From Streptomyces dengpaensis (GTDB lineage Bacteria; Actinomycetota; Actinomycetes; Streptomycetales; Streptomycetaceae), in NCBI RefSeq assembly GCF_002946835.1, contig NZ_CP026652.1, positions 124,001 to 188,000 of the forward strand: DNA of 64,000 nucleotides, in the 5' to 3' direction. Under the pieces are notes generated by a model. It was not told where the DNA came from. It searched no databases and saw only the letters and a program-made list of their open reading frames with translations. Below, one piece after another: positions 61,757 through 64,000 of this stretch; position 1 is the first letter of the stretch, and each line of letters starts with the position of its first letter. Position numbers and translations under genes: made by a program.

Positions 61757-62290
61757 GAGTTCAGCCGCCGCCGACAGGATCTGTTCCTCCGTCATGGCGG
61801 GCGGCCGGCCGATCCGTTCGCCCCGAGCCCGCGCGGCCGCCAGGCCCTCGTGGGTGCCCTGCACGATCAGCTCGCGGATGAACTCCGCGAGCGCGGCGAA
61901 CACGTGGAAGACCAGGCGGCCGCCGGGCGTGGTGGTGTCGAGGGACTCGTGCAGCGACTGGAAGCCGATCCCGCGCTTGCGGAGCCCCGCCACGATGGAG
62001 ATCAGGTCTTGGATCGAGCGCCCGAGGCGGTCGAGGGAGGGCACCACGAGGGTGTCGCCGGGGCGGAGGTAGTCGAGGCACTTCCACAGCTCCTCGCGTT
62101 CCGCGTTCTTGCCGGACTTCTTGTCGGTGAACACCCGCACGCAGCTGGCCGCTTCGAGGGCCGCGATCTGTCGGTCGAGCAGCTGCCCCTGCGTGGACAC
62201 CCGCCCGTACCCGACCCGGGCTCCGGACGCGTTCGCGGGGAAGGTCTCCATCGGGCTGTCGGCGTCAGCCCATTCTGCGGTCGTCGTCAT
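61757..62290 (-). pseudogene. Serine resolvase, 5' part (catalytic domain, split by IS21)
   Basis: ATG 62290 starts MTTTAEWADADSPMETFPAN, then RVGYGRVSTQGQLLDRQIAA with the catalytic Ser, LEAASCVRVFTDKKSGKNAE, RPGDTLVVPSLDRLGRSIQD and GRLVFHVFAALAEFIRELIV, the E-helix of resolvases. It reads into the IS21 end after AMTEEQI. The C-terminal HTH is at 59365-59552. Removing IS21 restores a resolvase of normal length (about 235 residues). Confidence 0.85.
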
Positions 62291-62310
62291 GCACGGCACC
62301 GTACAGAAAA

Positions 62311-62362
62311 GGGTTCCAAGAGGTTCTTGAACACGCCGAGTTGATGAACACCCTTCTTGAAC
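62311..62362. promoter_or_regulatory. Possible res/operator site of the resolvase
   Basis: GTTCCAAGAGGTTCTTGAAC (62311-62330) is an imperfect dyad, and TTCTTGAAC recurs at 62354-62362 after 32 bp. It lies 20-70 bp upstream of the resolvase start, where Tn3-type res sites usually lie. Confidence 0.4.
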
Positions 62363-62410
62363 GCCGGGAGCCGACTCTCCGGCCGGAGTTGCCCCCGCAA
62401 GGGATGTTGT

Positions 62411-62432
62411 CCAACAACCGATCGGTTGTTGG
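62411..62432. promoter_or_regulatory. Perfect 22-bp palindrome, likely operator
   Basis: CCAACAACCGA followed by its exact complement TCGGTTGTTGG with no spacer. The ACCGATCGGT centre is typical of TetR/MerR-like operators. It lies between the resolvase start (62290, minus) and the small membrane protein start (62564, plus). No regulator gene is adjacent. Confidence 0.6.
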
Positions 62433-62563
62433 GTATGAGGTCGGCGAGCCGCGTAGGGCGAATCGCGCCGTTCAACAAGGGCGGGCCTCAGGGGCCTCCG
62501 TCAGGCGGCAGACTAACCGCACTCGGCGACAGCCATCGTGATGGACCACGGCAGGGAAGGCGC

Positions 62564-62905
62564 ATGGGAGATCGCAACGAGGAACGGATCGACTTACACC
62601 CCGTAGATCGCCTGGAACGGAGCCGCCGCGTCCGACGCTTGAGGTTCAGATCTGCTGTCGCGTTCGCGATCGGCCTTGCGCTTGCCGTCGGCAGCTATTT
62701 CATGGTCGGCTCGGCCGCGTCAGAGCCTCCCGGAGATGATCTAGCGGACGGCGACATCGTTGGTCTGATCACCGCGCTAGCCGGTTTGATCAGTGCCCTT
62801 GGAGGTGCCCTCGGCGGCTACGCTGCACTGATCATGGCGAGGCGCACCACCCAGCAGGAGCGAACTCGACGTGACCTTCCGCCCGATACCGGAAACGGCG
62901 GCTGA
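62564..62905 (+). CDS. Small membrane protein, hypothetical
   Basis: This is a 113-residue protein from ATG 62564 with GGGAAGG 5 bases upstream. The basic N-terminus (RLERSRRVRRLRFRS) is followed by two membrane helices (AVAFAIGLALAVGSYFMVGS and LITALAGLISALGGALGGYA) and a short charged tail. The function is unknown. It may be controlled through the upstream 22-bp palindrome. Confidence 0.65.
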   Translation: MGDRNEERIDLHPVDRLERSRRVRRLRFRSAVAFAIGLALAVGSYFMVGSAASEPPGDDLADGDIVGLITALAGLISALGGALGGYAALIMARRTTQQERTRRDLPPDTGNGG

Positions 62906-62943
62906 CAAGAACACGTCGGCCGGTTTCGGTGCGATAGCGGTGC

Positions 62944-63576
62944 CTACAGGACGCCGATCAGGGCGTTGTCCTCCCACTGGTCGACGACTTCGAGGTATCC
63001 GGCGAGCACCTTGGAGTGCGGGGCCAATCCGCCCTGTTTGGCGATGACGATCTGGTCGTGGCCCTTGAGCCGGGAGGAGGTGGCCAGCCCGCGGCGGGGG
63101 GAGTGTCCGGTGAACCGGATCTCGATTCCGGCGCGTTCGCCGGCGCGGGTGATGACGTCGCCGATGGACTCGGGCTGCAGTCCGCCCTCCATGAGGGTGT
63201 GCCAGCGGGAGTGCAGGCGGCGCCACGCGTAGTCGTCCGGGTCGGTGAGCTCGGCGGCTTCCTTCCATGCGGTCCATGCGCGGACCGGGCAGATGGAGGG
63301 CCGGGAGCCGTACGGCACGGGCACGATCCGGGGGCGGATCTTGGAGACGCGCATGTCGGCGACGAGTCCGCCGGTGGCGCCGCAGAACTTGCTCCAGCTC
63401 GCCCAGTCCTGGGCGTAGCCCTTGCGGGTCCGCTCCGGGCGGCCGTCCGCGACCGCGCGCACGGCCTGTCCGTCGATGTGCTCCAGCGCGGCCCGGGTCG
63501 CGGTGTCGTACTCCTCGGGCCGGACCGGTGCCGCCGGGGTGACGACCGGTACGACTGTTACCCGACTGTCTGTCAT
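62944..63576 (-). pseudogene. Tyrosine recombinase (integrase) with in-frame deletion
   Basis: From ATG 63576 the N-terminal SAM-like arm (TRKGYAQDWASWSKFCGATG) is followed directly by LVADMRVSKIRPRIVPVPYG, which normally lies about 150 residues further on. The C-terminal catalytic part keeps RFTGHSPRRGLATSSRLKGH (HxxR) and LAGYLEVVDQW (Tyr). The first catalytic Arg and its surrounding domain are gone. The frame is preserved, so a shortened, presumably inactive, protein of 210 residues could be made. Confidence 0.78.
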
Positions 63577-63760
63577 GACCCGTCCTGTATGCCGGAGATG
63601 AGCCCTGTTCTGGACTCCGGACATGAGGACGTTATCCGGGCTCCAGGCGACAGCTCTCACACGACCTCGCACCGGCGTCCTGTCCGCCGGATAGTGGATC
63701 AAGAACTCATCGTCTGCGGCCACCAGCCAGAGTGTCCCGTCTCCACGGGGCTACTCCGAT

Positions 63761-63850
63761 GCCACGGTCTATCTACAAGTACGTGCCGGAACTGGCGGCG
63801 GGTCGGGACTCCCTGGTGGCGACTGCTCCCCGGCGACTCTGCCCGCCCCT
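63761..63850 (+). pseudogene. Resolvase C-terminal fragment
   Basis: PRSIYKYVPELAAGRDSLVA matches the end of the split resolvase (LYKYVPELAAGRDSLV) closely but lies on the other strand. It is another short resolvase-derived remnant. Confidence 0.55.
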
Positions 63851-63893
63851 CGCTGACCCTGGGATTTGGGAAGTACCGTGGCTCAGGGGAACT

Positions 63894-64000
63894 GTGAAGT
63901 CGGCCCGGGGCGCGGTTCCGGTCTTCCGACCGGCCCGTTTCCCCGGACCGCTTCCCGCACCCGGCGTGCCCGTTTCCGGGCACCGGGCGCTCCACAAGCC
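63894..64000 (-). mobile_element. Group II intron, 3' end (continues outside window)
   Basis: Read on the minus strand, the last 107 bases contain domain V (GAGCGCCCGGTGCCCGG... about 63955-63991), a domain VI hairpin and the end GACTTCAC, joined to AGTTCCCC. The domain VI segment GCGGTCCGG.GAAACGGGC is nearly the same as in the 9114-11287 intron. The RT gene, if any, lies beyond the window. Confidence 0.8.

Noticed and set aside
1..64000. CRISPR arrays
   Set aside because: No series of regularly spaced direct repeats was seen; the only close tandem repeats are the 51-bp pair at 5105 and the three operator repeats at 34364.

Overview
The window reads as Streptomyces (or a close relative). 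GC content is very high and third positions are GC-biased. Gene families are typical of the genus: a DUF2637 membrane protein, SpoIIE-type PP2C/anti-sigma-kinase regulators, an albusnodin-like lasso peptide precursor, isoaspartyl-methyltransferase-like RiPP enzymes and Streptomyces-type IS elements. No rRNA operon, ribosomal protein gene or other core gene was seen, and mobile elements and gene fragments are dense. This fits an accessory region such as a chromosome arm or a large plasmid.

Layout. 1-349 is the 3' end of a group II intron. 397-2554 holds a DUF6461-like gene and a secreted NucA/NucB-type nuclease. 3088-6360 (minus) is a run of unknown genes ending in an MFS exporter. 6448-12091 is a three-level nest: an IS5-type transposase gene is split by a 4.67-kb serine-recombinase element, whose recombinase gene is itself split by a 2.17-kb group II intron. 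12690-14746 holds a radical SAM enzyme and a methyltransferase that look like RiPP tailoring enzymes. 14935-21055 contains IS1182, IS982, IS630 and IS21-helper remnants around three small genes. 21311-24395 carries an amidohydrolase and a truncated aldehyde dehydrogenase. 24541-25990 is a TnpB element without TnpA. 26114-27994 is the DUF2637 protein. 28400-30847 is decayed IS256 and IS110.

31102-36518 has two divergent TetR-controlled units (DUF1772; a quinone-oxidoreductase-type enzyme) with visible operators, plus an inverted TetR remnant and a truncated FAD oxidoreductase. 37529-39892 is a large PAS/GAF/PP2C/HATPase regulator whose phosphatase residues look degenerate. 40747-46125 contains a beta-propeller-like protein, a chimeric ATPase pseudogene, a broken zinc-repeat GIY-YIG gene, and an aldo/keto reductase plus phosphotransferase pair. 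46828-49590 is a mosaic of gene fragments (helicase, cupin, glycosylase, B12 radical SAM) next to a tRNA-Gln.

50212-54116 has a Gln-rich protein, a ruined subtilisin, an intact albusnodin-type lasso precursor with a decayed cyclase, and an M20 peptidase. 54130-56840 is an XRE regulator gene split by an IS200/IS605 element (TnpA plus TnpB). 57429-59340 are small secreted, membrane and zinc-finger genes. 59365-62290 is a resolvase gene split by a complete IS21 element. The window ends with a deleted tyrosine recombinase, another resolvase fragment and the 3' end of a third group II intron.

The main theme is serial insertion and decay. Several insertions can be removed on paper to restore the original reading frame. 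Apparently intact metabolic or regulatory genes are islands in this background.
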